From Abelmoschus esculentus (taxonomy: Eukaryota; Streptophyta; Magnoliopsida; Malvales; Malvaceae), in NCBI GenBank assembly GCA_035048815.1, contig JAUCBN010000055.1, positions 379,501 to 443,500 on the forward strand: DNA of 64,000 nucleotides, read 5' to 3'. A program made the translations under genes and the position numbers. The notes beneath the pieces are model-generated. The model did not search any database. It was not told the DNA's origin and saw only the letters and a list, made by a program, of their open reading frames with translations. Below are positions 1 to 13,099 of this stretch, piece by piece. Within the stretch, counting starts at the first letter, position 1; each line of letters opens with the position of its first letter.

Positions 1-3000
1 CCGTTTGAATTACTGGTTTTACAATACCAAATAGCTCTCAAAGAAATATGAAACAAATTGCCGCAGATGTGATTGTTATGTTTTATTGATAAAGGTATTA
101 TACAGAATGAGCAATCCATGAGGTAAATTATAGTAAACCCTCAGAAACGTCTAGAAATATCCTCTGGAAAAACAAAAATGTTCTTTTTCGTTTGAGATAT
201 GCTTTTGCAAATTTCAGCGCCTCTTCATGCATTCAAGACATGCATTTTCAGGGATAACAAGAAAAAATCATATACATTTTCCAAAAAATCCTAGAGAAAA
301 CAACTATAGCATAAATGAAGAACGAAACAGAAATTCATATAAAGAAAAGAGAAATCCATACTTTAGATCCACGTACAACAACTCTGAAACTCTGTGATGA
401 ACTTTTTGAAAGTTGAGCAAATTTTTCTCTCCATGTTGCAGATTCATCCTTTGGCACAGGTTCAGTGAAAACAATTTTTCCTTCAAAGCCAATATAGGGC
501 AAGAATAAACAATTCAGAGTACGAGTGAAATGTTCTATATTTTATGTAGCATACTCACCAAGATTTTTGTATATTTCTTCGCATTGATCCAAGGTCATCA
601 ACTTAATACCAAGGGCACAAGCGAGCATTCCACCTGTTGATGTTCCACATATAAGGTCAAATAGCTCATGTATTCGCTTTCCAGTTCCCTTCTCAATTTC
701 TTTAAGCATCTGCACAGTTGCAAGACCTTTCATGCCACCTCCATCCATTGAGAGTATCCGTAGGCCTTGTTTTGGTATCTGTCTCCCTTGAATAGCACGT
801 CTCAAGTTTTCATTCTCACCTACAAAAGGATATAATCAGATGACTCCATGATCCGAGATTCTCAAAGAAAGTTTAAAAAACAAATGGAAGAAATATACCA
901 AGAATTGCCAAAGCACGAGCTGCAGCTTTATTCACACGTGGTTCAGGTGTAAAAGCCAGGTGCATGAGAAGTTCCCTCAAGCTTCCAGAGGTGACAAGAA
1001 TGCGGCGATTCTCCAGACAGAAGGCCAAATTTCCAACAGCTAACAAAGCAAGCCTTTGGACCTGATTAAATATGAGGGATTAAATACAGCTAAATATAGG
1101 AATCGTGTAAAATCAGAAAGTTACCTCTTTATTTTTATGGGCACACAGTATTTTTAACGAACTCAAAGCATCCTTGGTTAGCATCCTTTGAGCTACAATA
1201 TCAGAGCCAAAGGACAATGTGCCCACAACTTGCAGCACAGAAACTTGTTCTTCTCGGGCAGGAGACTTCATAATAGTTTCAATGGGTTTCATGATGTCAC
1301 ATTTCATCAATTGCATGGCCACAGAAACATCTCCAGCGAGAGTTGATAGAGCAGAACAGGCTTGTTCGACCTGACAAATACCAACAATCGTGCACAATAG
1401 GAAGGGGAAATAAAAGAAAACACATCTGATGTTACTGCATAAATGGAAAGTATAACCAGCATACCACATGGCGGTTCTCACTACTTATCATGCTAACGAG
1501 CTGCCGCAGTGCATTCCCATCTTTACCAATAAATTGACGGTTCCCCTCGTCCTGCATTATTATCTTCACCAGTGCAGAGACCAGCAAAGGGTGATGACAA
1601 GAGGAAAAACGCAATATGAGAGAGAGAAATGCACTTAGCTTGTGTTTAGCCGTACCAAAATAAGAACTATTCTCCATCTGTAACATCACAAGTGAAACAG
1701 TTTCGATCATAGATGCTCATGTAAACGCAAGAGCATACAAACAGCTAGTATCTGTTGAGCTGTACCTCTATTTGCACAGTCACCGATCTTAGATTTCCAT
1801 CAGCCACAATCCTGATATTTGCAATGGACAAGTGGCTTAGCTTGCGTAAAGGCAAGATCTCCGGAAGGAATTCAAGTGGATTGCCAAATAATCTAAGAAT
1901 TTCTAAATCAACCAGCGCCAACTGCGAAAAGCATTAGACAATAGAAAAACATATATTAACAAGCTTAAAAAGTGAAGGTGATTGTCCATAAAGTGACCTG
2001 AAGTCAAGAAGAAGCCGAACAATTTTATTATGCTCTAATGATAATTCCACCATCCCAGTACACTGTTTCAGTTCCACTGCTCACATTATTACCAACAAAA
2101 TGGTCAATAGGCAAGTGAGAAGAATGAACATCAATCGCCTAGACTCTCAAAATCATAAAAGCACATGTTTTCTCTCCTTCTATGGCACATTATGTATTCG
2201 ATACAGCAATGGAACTCTCAGGAACATAATTTAGATGTAAAAGCAAAATCTTTCTTACCAGGAACTGAAACAAGCATGTTGTAGTCAACCCTTAGTATTT
2301 TTAAGGTTTTTACATCACCAAGCTCAGATGGTAACTGTGATAGCTTGTTGTAATCAAGGCATAGTTTCTCAAGAACTGGCAATTGAGTTAGCTCAATGGG
2401 CAGTGTCTGTATCAAAATTATATGAACGAGTGTCAAAACCACCGAAGGAGAGGAAAATAGACGTGCCCAGGTTTCTTCATCAGACATTAAGCTTAGAGCA
2501 GGCTTAGAGCAGAAGTTTAAATATTTAAATGTAGGCTAGGCTGAACATTAAATTACCGTTAAACCACAACCGCAAAGGCTAAGCGAAGTGATACTTTTCC
2601 AATGATCAGTACTTGAAACCGGATTCACGTCGCCTGAGGGAGCCAAATCCGACCGTAACAAAACTCCGACACCATCACACTGCTGACCCGACCCGATTGC
2701 CTTAAACACCGAAACCCCCCGCAACGGCTCCCTCCTCTTCTGTCAACGTTCATCTCCACCCTTACTGCATTACCTTCCGTCTCTTTCAATTCAATTACCA
2801 CCGTATCTTGTGCCGGAGGGAGCGCCACAGTCAATTGGGATCGAAGCCTTAGCGCTACTTGGTCCACGTCATCTGCCGCCACCCAATCGAGATCAATCTT
2901 AAACCCCGGCTCTTGCTGATCTTGGTGAGTTAACGATGCCGCCGAGGGAGAAGACGAACCTATCAGCGAAGATGATGTGCGGAAGAGATCTTCACCGGAT

Positions 3001-3071
3001 TCTTCGTACCCGTAATTTAGTGATAAACGGAAGATCTCCGATGAGCGTTTCCATCCTAATCCCCATGACAT
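1..3071 (-). pseudogene. Phospholipase A I-like gene (LRR + ARM + patatin), 5' part, frame-disrupted
   Basis: The N-terminus, LRRs, armadillo-like repeats and patatin-like core match plant phospholipase A I (Arabidopsis At1g61850 type), a lipid acyl hydrolase linked to wound and jasmonate lipid turnover. The start ATG is at 3071. Exons seen: 3071-2557, 2406-2259 (LRRs), 2076-1998 (LRR), 1921-1766, 1677-1465, 1370-1125, 1061-899 (armadillo-like), 819-559 (patatin) and 480-362; the gene runs off the left edge. The patatin exon shows the glycine-rich DGGGMKG oxyanion loop and the GTSTGG nucleophile elbow. Two breaks are apparent. In exon 1 the frame after MNVD (about 2743) must shift to recover the conserved RREPLRG and GSGQQCDGVGVL stretch. 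The exon at 1998 ends in phase 2, but the next exon at 1921 must be read in phase 0. All other junctions agree in phase. It may be a recent pseudogene or contain assembly indels. Confidence 0.62.
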
Positions 3072-5796
3072 TTTGATCGAAGACGGTTGGAATGCGCGGG
3101 AAGAAGAAGGCTATTAAACCGATCCAACCGTTCATATGAACATGATATTTAGCATTTAAATTTCTTCAAGAAGAGAAACACAAAAATTAAACATCCAATC
3201 AAAATCAGAGATTGAAATTAAAGGCTGAAGCGTATATTCTGTCATCTGAAATCTGCGAACTTTGGTTTCTGACACTTTATTTTTTGTTCGTTTGTTTCCA
3301 ACCGTCGAACAGTTCGTTTTTATAGTTAAGACAGATGTAGTAAACAACGTCGTTTTGTTCTGATACATCCATCACTGTGGTTTCACTGAAAACCTGGATA
3401 ACAGAAACGACGTCGCTTTGTATTCCGGTGCCATCATCATTGGCGGGTTAGGGGTGAATATTCAATGGACTGACAAATTTTATAGAGTATCGAGATAAAG
3501 AGTTTTATTTTATCGATCAGATTTTATTTAATTTTTTTAAGTAAAATTTATAAAATTTAAGTTGTTTTGGGTTTTGTTCAAATTTAATTATAAATATTCA
3601 TAATATTATAATATTAATTGATTCTAATTTAAACATCTTTTTATAACCATATAAGATATATATATATATTATATTCTTCATATGCAAAATACAAATATCA
3701 AATAAAGTTTAAAGGCTCAATTTGAACTTAAAAACTAATTACTAAAAATTTAAATTATTAAATTCTAAATTATAAAACAAATTTTGTTTAAAATATTTAT
3801 GAGTTAATTATGAAATTACTATACGCGTCAAAAATTTTAATTCAAATCGAGTTAAACTAAATCTATAATAGGCTTCAAGCTGTTTGGGCCGAATCCCAAT
3901 CACCTTAAAAATGGGCCGTATAGAAAAGACCAATACTTGATAGGCTCATACAGGATTTAAAATTGGGTTTCGCTTGAATATGAGTATATATTCTCAACCA
4001 TTAGAGGTTGATCACTTAATCACTGCGTTGATAATATTGGTGTTTGAACCCGTGATTTCCAGAAATAATAATTGTTCCTTTAACCGATAAGACTAAATTG
4101 TTCGTGCTTACATGTCATACAAATAAAATAAATTGAAAGACTATAATCCTAACATATATTTTGATCCTATAATTTTATTTAAGGAATTCAAATCTTCATC
4201 CTACTGGTTGAGATCGGTTTTAAAACGTGAAAAAAGCATGGATCTCCATTCCTACCGCACATGGCATCTGCACACAGTAAACTAAACAAGCCCCGTCTTT
4301 AGTGGTTGATGTTCTTTTACAACAGCACTGAAACACAGACCAGTGGGAGCCGAGCATTATCACCATCGGCAGTTAGCAGTTGGCTGTGAGTCTGCGCAAC
4401 AAGACCATTCATTGATATGGCGATTCGGCAATGATGCCATTTTTTTTCTCTTCATTTTGGACTCTGTGCCAACATTTATAACCTTGATCTACCCCTCTCA
4501 GCATTTCTGAAACACCCAATAACTGTTGGCCAGTTTGCCCAATACCAATGAAATAAATGTTCCCTTTAAGACAGACCTACTACCAGTATTCAAGAGTGAC
4601 TGGTAAGAATTCTTATTGGCCATGAAACAGGTGGGGCGCTGGGTTAATTACTACGAATCCATCAGAAAACCAGACAAAACAACTTACTTGCTCATGTTTT
4701 GTTAATTATTTTATTCCTCTCTAAGAGAAACATGGCGAGCTTGTTGGGGTGGTATTATTACAATCTTAAACTTCCCAATCCCATCAAACTGGTGCACTGA
4801 GCCAATGGTTAAATGGTGCGCGTGGATCAAGATGGATAGCGAGTGCATTTGCACCCTTCCCCTACTGTTATGGAACTGGCCAAAGCCAATGGATCTTGGG
4901 GGATAAAATATTCCATCTTACCTTATCCTTTTGTGTAATAACTATAGGTAGATGACACACTTTAGAAGTGAGAATATTAATTTCATATTAAAAAAAATAG
5001 AGATATTAATATATAAAAGCGTTGATGTTGCATATATTATTAAATATTTTGATTTTAAAATATTTTTTTATTAACAAATATGAAATAGTCATATCTAATA
5101 CTTATTGTAAGTAATTTCGAGAGAATTTTAGACAATACTCTTTTATCAAATAATTTTTTTATCCTTAACTATTTCTCATTTTATGTCCACGTTAAAATAT
5201 ATTTAATAAATTTTAAATTACAACCTTAATTTTTACACTTCAAACCTTACACCTAAAAAATACACATATCTCTAATTCTCTAAACCCTAAACTCATATTT
5301 TAAAATATGATACTAATGGAAATACAATAAAATAACAGACAATATATTGACATCTTCCTTTATCAATATGTTTGGTAAGATCTTAAATATTCTAATTAAG
5401 AAAAGTTTTATCTTTTATGTCATTCAAAGTCCATGAAAGAGAATGCAACTCATAAAGATGAAGGGGTTAGAATTAATAGCATACCCCAAATTATGGAAAC
5501 GAAGATGAAAAAAAGCATAGGTTTCGAGTTTGAATATATGATGTCATATTAGATTAATTTAGCTGAATATAATTAAACTTAGTCATTGATAAAAATAAAA
5601 CGAAAATTTAAATAAACAAAGATCTTCTACGTCAAATCAAGTGATATCTGAAGTGAGTTTAGATTCGTGAGAGATGCTTGAAAGCGGCTTCTAAATTAAA
5701 TGCTTGAAACACATGATTAAACGACGTCCATGAACATAGAGCATAGTACTATATAGTATTATATCTAAGATTCAACATTTTTCTTCGTTCATATTT
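3072..5796. other. Intergenic spacer
   Basis: No gene is recognisable here. It holds the promoter side of the phospholipase gene (3072-3460), then very AT-rich DNA. A more GC-balanced stretch at about 4200-4900 has no long ORF. A degenerate copy of the telomere-like MITE family lies at about 5190-5340. Confidence 0.6.
5190..5340 (-). repeat. Degenerate MITE-like repeat with telomere-like core (family 1)
   Basis: Read on the minus strand this contains GTTTAGGGTTTAGAGAATTA followed by GTGTATTTTTTAGGTGTAAG. It is the reverse-oriented counterpart of the blocks at about 14105-14385 and 16905-17130. The similarity was seen by eye and the ends are not defined. Confidence 0.4.
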
Positions 5797-7317
5797 TTAG
5801 CACCGGGGCAAGATGACAGCCTTCAGAGGGTTCTTCATCACCACGGTGAAAGCATAAGTCTCGGCCGGATCAGGCGGAGCAGCCGGAACCGGCAGCCACT
5901 TGAAAGCTTGAACCATCTTCGCAATCAACAAATTTATATGCACAACGCCTAGGTTCCAAGCTGGGCAAATCCGTCTTCCCGCTCCGAATGGCAGCATCTT
6001 CACCGCTCGAGTACCGGTCACGTCCACGCCGACCCCGTCACCGTGCAAGAACCTCTCGGGCCGAAACTCGCTTGGATTCGACCAGATATCGGGGTTTTCA
6101 GTGATCCATGCAGTGTAAAACTCGACATAAGCACCCGCCGGAATCGTGTAGCCACCGAGCTCGGTGTCCTTTATAGCTGCATGAGACAGAAGGAAATGAC
6201 CCGGCGGGTGTCGTCGGAAAGTTTCTTTAATTACAGCCTCAAGATAAGGCATTTTCTCCACGTCTTCCTCTTTAATATCCCCATTTTTGCCTACAACACC
6301 AATAATTTCTTGGTACAACTTCTCTTGGATTTCTTGGTTCATCACCAAGTGAAGCATAGCCCATTCGACGGTGGTCGCGCTAGTATCGGTACCGGCACTG
6401 ATCACCTCTGAACATAGCGTCACGTACTCTTCTTCCCCTAATGGACCTCGGGTTTCCGGTTCGAGTCCGAAGAGAGAGTCTATATAGGCTGCCCCTATTG
6501 GACTCACCATTTCTTGGTTAGGGCTTTCACCTTTCTCCACAAAAGCTCTCCTGTTCCTTATCAAAGGAACCAAGCATTCCAATTGCCTCTTCCTTAGAGC
6601 TTTAGCTTCTTTCATTTGGCGGCGGAACAATGGCGTCAGGATCGGCAAGAAATCCGGCAGCTGCGGCGACGTTATCAACATTACATCTTTAAGTATGCTT
6701 TCGATTTTCTTTATCCGATCTTCGGAAATCTTTGCACCGAAACATAAACAGATTAAGATGCTACATATAGTTAGCCTGCAGTTACTCATCACCTCCAAAA
6801 ATCCATTTTCAAAAGACTCTCTTTTGATTCTCTTCATATGGTTTTCAATCGCCCATTTCCGGATCCAACTACACTGCTTCACTCTCGTCGGCGTTATCAA
6901 CTCGGTCACAAAGTTCTTCCTCAGGGTCCGCCACAACGGACCATACTCGGCCGAGTTGATGGCGCATTTCCCAACGCTGAACACGAGCCGGATAGGCGAG
7001 TCTGCAGGTCGGGAAGCGAAGGCAGGGCCTCTTTGAACTAGGGCTTCATGGATGAGTTTAGAATCTGTAACGATCACCATCGTACGTTGCCCCATTTGCA
7101 TGGTGAAAATCGGACCATATATTTTACGTAACTCACGTACAATAAAGATGAGGTGTCGACGTTGGAGGATGACTTGGACTAGGTTTCCGACAAAAGGCCA
7201 GCCTGGTGGACCTGGAGGGAGGTTCTTAGGACGGACACCGGAAACAGACCAGTGCCGCCACCATAGACGGATGAAGATAAGTGCCAAACCAAAGATAAAT
7301 AGGTCTGTCAACTCCAT
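5797..7317 (-). CDS. CYP77B1: Cytochrome P450, CYP77B subfamily (CYP77B1-like)
   Basis: A single exon of 506 residues, the usual length for a plant A-type P450. An N-terminal membrane anchor (about residues 5-25) is followed by the proline hinge LPPGPPGWP (about 33-41). The I-helix oxygen-binding motif is AGTDTS, the K-helix ExxR is ETFRRHPPG, the PERF-like motif is FRPERF, and the heme loop is FGAGRRICPAW with the thiolate Cys. CYP77 enzymes oxidise fatty acids in the ER for cutin and epoxy fatty acid production; this function is family knowledge. The substitution CPA for the usual CxG in the heme loop appears from memory to be typical of CYP77B. The start is the first ATG before the anchor, and there is no intron or frame break. 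An HD-ZIP IV epidermal factor, which in general controls cuticle genes, lies 1.6 kb away, but linkage is not evidence of co-regulation. Confidence 0.92.
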   Translation of the reverse strand: MELTDLFIFGLALIFIRLWWRHWSVSGVRPKNLPPGPPGWPFVGNLVQVILQRRHLIFIVRELRKIYGPIFTMQMGQRTMVIVTDSKLIHEALVQRGPAFASRPADSPIRLVFSVGKCAINSAEYGPLWRTLRKNFVTELITPTRVKQCSWIRKWAIENHMKRIKRESFENGFLEVMSNCRLTICSILICLCFGAKISEDRIKKIESILKDVMLITSPQLPDFLPILTPLFRRQMKEAKALRKRQLECLVPLIRNRRAFVEKGESPNQEMVSPIGAAYIDSLFGLEPETRGPLGEEEYVTLCSEVISAGTDTSATTVEWAMLHLVMNQEIQEKLYQEIIGVVGKNGDIKEEDVEKMPYLEAVIKETFRRHPPGHFLLSHAAIKDTELGGYTIPAGAYVEFYTAWITENPDIWSNPSEFRPERFLHGDGVGVDVTGTRAVKMLPFGAGRRICPAWNLGVVHINLLIAKMVQAFKWLPVPAAPPDPAETYAFTVVMKNPLKAVILPRC

Positions 7318-8906
7318 TTTTTGGGGAAAGAAAGGAAGTAGAGACTGTAGAGTACAAATTAGCGTAGTGACATTTTTTCTGTGTTATAATTTATAGAGCA
7401 TGAAAAAGAGTGAATTAAATGCATTTGGTCCACCAGCTATCCGTTTATATTAATTATTTACATTTACTATGCGTGTACAGATCATATTTTAATACTCTTA
7501 TGATTCTACGTAACAAATAATACATAAAAATATAGTCTTGGATAGCGATGCTTATTACATGACAGTTTGGATTGTCTACAACTCCTTCCTTCTTTATGCG
7601 TCTCGTTTGGACAGAGACAAAGAGATTTAAGAAGCTTCTGAATTTTATTGGTATGCTTAACTCCATAAGAATTTTATTTTCTCTGTTTTTTGGGTTGTAA
7701 AATGTTTGGATTGTTTAATCCAATTTTTTACTTCTTTAAGGCGATACAATTATAATTTTTATGGATTTAATAAAAATTCAGTAGCTTTTGTCAAAAAAAA
7801 TAATATCATGATTATCCTATCCTATTAAAGAAAATTAAATAAAGATATATAATAAATAATTTATTTTCTAATTATTCAACACTACATAATTTAAATTAAT
7901 CAATTAATGATTCAAATTAATCATAGATAATAATTATTATGTTTTAACAAAATATTTTTGTAACATTAATCCCTGTCATAATAAATCTTTATTTTTTCTC
8001 AAGTACAACTAATTTACATCAATAATTAGTATACCAATGTGGGAATTTGCATGTGATGTGCCCATAGGTCGTGACTTTCCCATGGTAAGTCGATTTCCAT
8101 AAATTACTGAGTTAGGTAGCTGCTTAGCTAAAACTTTTAATGAATCAAACGCCAATATAGTATATATTCGATGTACGATGATATATAATTTTATATGTTA
8201 ATAAAAAATTAAATATTATATATCAAATATAATAAACATATAAATAAATATACACAGAAGACATTAACACTTGTTAAATATTTTTTTACAGAGTGATTTT
8301 AATGTGTAATATTTTAAGGTTTAAGGGTTTAGATGTTATAAAAAAAAATAATTTTTTTATATTTATTTAAAAATTTTAAATATTAATTTTTATAATATTT
8401 TAAATTTACTTTTCATATTTTTTTTATAAATATCTATACTAAAAAATATAAAAATTTAACTTAAAATGTTATTAAAAATCCTAACATTTTAAGTTTTTAA
8501 AAAATATTAAAATTTATTATTTTTTAACCGCACTCTAAAATGTTTTATGTTGGACTCGCACCAATTGAACCCAAATAGTTATGTAGTAAAAGTAACGATT
8601 CTTCATTAACTTGAAATCTAACAAAACATAAACCAGCCACAAATGTTTGTCAATGGCGGATGTAAGTCCAACTAAAGCTTCAGACATAAAACATATGAAA
8701 CCAAAAGGAAATCAGTCTTTGACTTTGGCTTAATTAAGGTCAGAAAAACGGTGATTTGTTTTTGACAAAGTCAATACCCGAACCAAGATATTCTCCTTGC
8801 AAGCTGGTGATTGTGTTTCAAATCATCACTAGGCAAGGATCATGAAAAGTGCGTTCTTGACTTATTTTCATTAAAGGCTAACACCATTTTCCGGTCAAGC
8901 ATTACT
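7318..8906. other. Intergenic spacer
   Basis: This is the upstream region of the P450 gene and the downstream region of the HD-ZIP IV gene. It is strongly AT-rich, with long A/T tracts at about 8200-8520. A degenerate GTTTAAGGGTTTAG-like stretch at about 8315-8335 resembles the core of the family-1 repeats. No gene, tRNA or clear element was seen. Confidence 0.6.
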
Positions 8907-11836
8907 TCATATGACCGCGGCCTTGATCCTTTCGACTGTGCTTTTTATTAGACTGCTGACGGTAGCCACCGATCCGAGAGACAGTTTTGCATTTGGAACC
9001 GAATCGACTAAAATCTGGAATGAGACGGTAAGGAGGGAGCCTCCGGAGCCGATTTTCACAATTCCTCCTTCGTTGTGTCCTGGACCGTCGGGAAGTATTG
9101 CGAAACCAGACGGTAGAAGTGCGACGTACTCGGGATCCCCACCGCCTAAGATGACGTTCAGTGCGACTATATCGACCGGGGCATATATCACGTATGATCC
9201 TGTAGCATCACTGCAGCTCTCTTGTAGTATCAGCATGTTGGATTGGCTTGTGTTTCCGCTCTACGGATTTGTTTAGATTTGGAAAATGTTAGCTTAATTA
9301 TATGTGGATTATGCAAAGATCTAAAGTATGTTTTTGCACCTTGTCAACTTACATTTACGCGCAGCAAGGAGACACAGTTTCCTGGATCACGTCCATTAGA
9401 TATATGAGCCATTTCTTCAACTAGACCACCATTTGAGAGGATATCCCACTATAAATTCAAGTTATGTGTTTAGGGTTTAAGGTTTAGAATTTACAGTCGT
9501 AGTCGTATAAGCAATAGTGCAAATGCATTGATAAAAGCTTGATGATTATGTTCGTTTACCTCTTTTCGAGAGTTCTTGTCCCTTAGAAACCCGAAAGCTC
9601 TTTTTGGTGGAACTGGAATCCAGAAAGAAGTTGCAGCACTTAGCACAACACCTGGAGGCCTGCCTGGATCATCCATACTCTTCCTGGTCATTACCCTCAC
9701 ATCATCGGAGCCGGATGCTGATAAAGTCGTCCAAGCGTGAGCGGTCGAAGCACCGACGCCGGTACAAAAGCTAGTCACCATCCTCTCTGCCAACTTCAGC
9801 ATACTCTTTCTTCCCTCTAGAGTAGTAACTGCATAACATGTAACATAGCAGAGAATGAAGTGCACTACTACACTGGCAATCGAATTTGCAAGAAAAAGGG
9901 GTTAAGTTGCTTTTAAGTTTTACCACATAGATCCCCGGCCAGAATGTTATTGGCCATCGAACTTGCAAGACGTTCACATTGTCGATCTAACGTTGCCACC
10001 CATCGTTTTGCCCCGAAAGCTAAACCGGAATCGATTAGTGGTCTGTATATGTTGTGGACAGCTCTATCATCCACTTCTACATGTTCAACCCATATAACCT
10101 ATGTACCATGGAAACATATGATATGATTAAATCAAGACTTTGGTTGCTATAAACAGGGAATGTAAACTAAAGATGTGATTTACCTTTGAGTATCCATTTG
10201 GTAATTCTTGGATCAAACAACCTGAGGGTCTTCTTCTACACTTGGAGATTGGACTCGGGCATAAACTATCCAAGGAAACATCGACCACCGCCCAAGTTCC
10301 ATCAATGTGCTGCTTACAATACCTCACGAAATAAGTCTCCCGAGTTGGTACAAGTGGTGAAGGGACTTGAAACTCAGCTGTCATCTGAAAACACAGAACG
10401 TTAAGTAGATCAATTGATATCTGTTCCACAAAATGCACTCTTTTGTGAGCATGAATGTGAATTCGAATCAATTAGTTTCGTCGCCCTTATCACGATACAG
10501 TCCTACAGATCAAGTGATGATATAGTATCTATTCAATTACTACCAGAATTTCATTTATAACATACAACTATATTGAATGTATAGCATCTAATTAGTACCA
10601 CTTGCAAGGCTCCATTGCAGTTTCCTGCTACTCCAGTTGATAGGACTTCCAGTGTCATAGCCCTTGAAACAATACCGGAAAACACTCTAGACCATTGATT
10701 CTGCAAATCAATCATTTGAAATCAATCAATAATTGGAGTGAAGCTAAACATTTAACTAAAAGATTTATATTTGATGCAACTCTAGAACATGAAAAAGAAA
10801 AGCCTACCACATCCATGAGAATCTCAATTAGGCTAAGAGGATTCATAATAATAACAGCAGAATCCCTTGAAGCTTCAGTTCTCATCCCCAAAGGCTTTGG
10901 TCCAATACCCCTAGAGAAAGTTCTCAAGTATTCTTCTTCATTTAAAGCATCCATAGAATTCTCCCTAGGAACCCACAAAGGTACCTCAGAATGAGCCAGT
11001 CTCATCAGTTCTTCCATTGCAGCAACAGCAAGGTCAACGATTATAGGCTTATCGGCTTCGGTCGGTCCAGAAATCGACCTTAGAAAATCACCACCACCAC
11101 CATACATCTCTCCTACAAACCCAGAGTGTGTGCCGAAATTGATAGCTCCACCGGGAAGGCGAGGAAAGGAAGTCCTCATACCAGACATCCTACCAATCTG
11201 TAACAGAAGGGACACAAATTTGACCATCAAAGTTCAAACTAGAAATAAATTAGCTATGTAACGTTTCCCTAGGACTTACCTCTTCTCTTAACCGGGCATT
11301 TTCTATTCTCAAGTGCTGCTCATCAAATGACATCTCTCCAACAGCAGCTTGTCCTCCACAGTTGTGACATGTAGCATTGCCTAGAGCTTCCTTGTACCTA
11401 TTGTTCTCGGCACGGAGCTTCTCGTTGTCGGCCTTCAACAAAGCGTTTTCATGGCGTTCGACTTGAGCTTTCATTTGTGTGCGCTTGTTTTGGAACCAAA
11501 ACTTGACTTGTAAAGGCTCTAACCCTAACTCACGCCCGAGCTCTTTCCTTTGCTTATCATCTGGGTGAGGGCACTCTTTGAAGAATCTGAGAAAAAGAAA
11601 ACACATAAATCACTTTCATCTCCGATTACAAGAAAGAGAAGCCAAAGATCTTACGCTTCCATCTCTTGGATTTGACGCTGAGTATGGCGATGGTAACGCT
11701 TCCTCTTGGAGCGTTGGCTAGACTCCTGATCATCTCCTGAAGGTGCATCCATTTCGGTGCCCGAATTATTGTCGTAATCATCGTCCATCCTGATCCTCCC
11801 CGTCAATTCACTTTCGAACATGTTGGGGCTGAACAT
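8907..11836 (-). CDS. HD-ZIP class IV homeodomain-leucine zipper factor (HDG2/ATML1/PDF2-like)
   Basis: Nine coding exons read in one frame: 11836-11655, 11586-11280, 11197-10808, 10700-10599, 10384-10184, 10098-9924, 9828-9560, 9448-9353 and 9260-8907. They total 2076 nt (691 aa), against about 720-760 for the family. The homeodomain follows KRKRYHRHTQ and ends in the recognition helix VKFWFQNKRTQMK. A zipper-loop-zipper with the CxxC motif CHNCGG is next. The START domain begins near ADKPIIVDLAVAAMEELM, and the START-adjacent domain runs through SGCLIQELPNGYSK and ASTAHAWTTL to the C-terminus VERIKAAV. These nuclear factors specify epidermal identity and bind L1 boxes (family knowledge). 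The start was chosen at MFSPNMFES, which resembles family N-termini. An upstream non-coding exon with an intron in the 5' UTR (about 11862-12110) is likely. The linker after the zipper is shorter than in relatives. HDG2 is the closest type I recall. Confidence 0.93.
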
Positions 11837-13099
11837 GGCTACAAGCGATCTCTTTGGGTTCACTTGCCAGTCAATTAAAAGAAACTTCAGAACAGTGAAC
11901 GTATATATAAACAAAGGAACAAAACAAAACAAGCACAAAATAAAGTCAAAACCAGTGAACTTTCCAGGGCAAGTAAACCGTATACCATCTTAAATAAAAG
12001 TCTAAGTTCGTTTATCGAGAAGGATATCTTTAAGAACTAACTTAAGATATAATCAAAGCTCAAATCAACCATTAGTGACTAAATTGGAGAAAATAGGAAT
12101 CGAAAGCTACCTTAATGAATGTTGATAGCCAATAATCTTGCTTCAAAACCCTAACCAGAAATCCTTGGATTTTCTATGGACGTTTTTGAGTTGATTTTAA
12201 TAGATTCTCTGGTTTTCTTTCCTGGGGAAAGCTAATGGGATTATTACAAGCTGCAGAAGAACAGAAATGACTATGGGAGGGTTTAGTTACGTGCCATAAA
12301 ACAGCAGAGTTGACACTGTGAGAATGAGAAACACGTTTTACGCGCACGAATTTTCAGACCAAATAAGAGATTGTAAGTTGCAACGCTCAACATAGATATC
12401 TGTTACTGTACTGCAAGAAAAACATTTCTTGTACTCCCTCTTTCTCAACAGTACAGTAAGTAACGGAAACCATAAAAAAAACAGCTGCTGGTATCTATAA
12501 ACATATAAGATCAAAACCAGAAGGTTTTGGAATAGCGTTTTAAGTTTAGAGCCACTGGAAAAAAAAAACCACCTTTGCGGGGATTACTTAAGAAATGAGT
12601 GGTTTTTGACTGAGACCGAAGCTACCAGACGAAGAAGACGAGAAAAAAGAGAGAAATGAAAGAGGAGAAAATACGGTCGCCAAGTAGTTATTGCAGAGGT
12701 TGTTCATCAGAGAGGGTGCAATAAGAGCATTAATGGAGGGTGAGAAAGACGGGCAATCGGAAGACAGAAAGCGAAGTTGGAAAAAAAAATTAATCACCGT
12801 TATTGACGACAAATATTTTAATTTAAATAAAAAAGTTATTTTTATTTTATTTAAATTTATTTCAAGAATAGTGACGAGGAATATGAATATATAAGAGCGA
12901 TAACAGTTCGACTTAGACTATTTTAGATATGCAAATTAATAATATATTTTTTCTACTCTTTTTTTTCATTAATAAATGTGCAATATTTCAAAAATTAAAT
13001 ATATATACCACAAGAATTAATTAAGTGAAAATTAATAACTTCTTCAAATATAATTTCACTAATAATTAATTACTCATCTTTAATTTGCTAATATTTTAA

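Noticed and set aside
6043..7396. Plus-strand open frames of 67-122 codons under the P450
   Set aside because: They are antisense shadows of the GC-richer P450 exon and show no domain.
8911..9276. Plus-strand 121-codon frame
   Set aside because: It is antisense to the last HD-ZIP IV exon, whose protein sequence is clearly conserved.
12588..12894. Two overlapping small frames on opposite strands upstream of the HD-ZIP IV gene
   Set aside because: Low-complexity Ser/Phe or Lys-rich translations in pyrimidine-rich DNA, with no family recognised.
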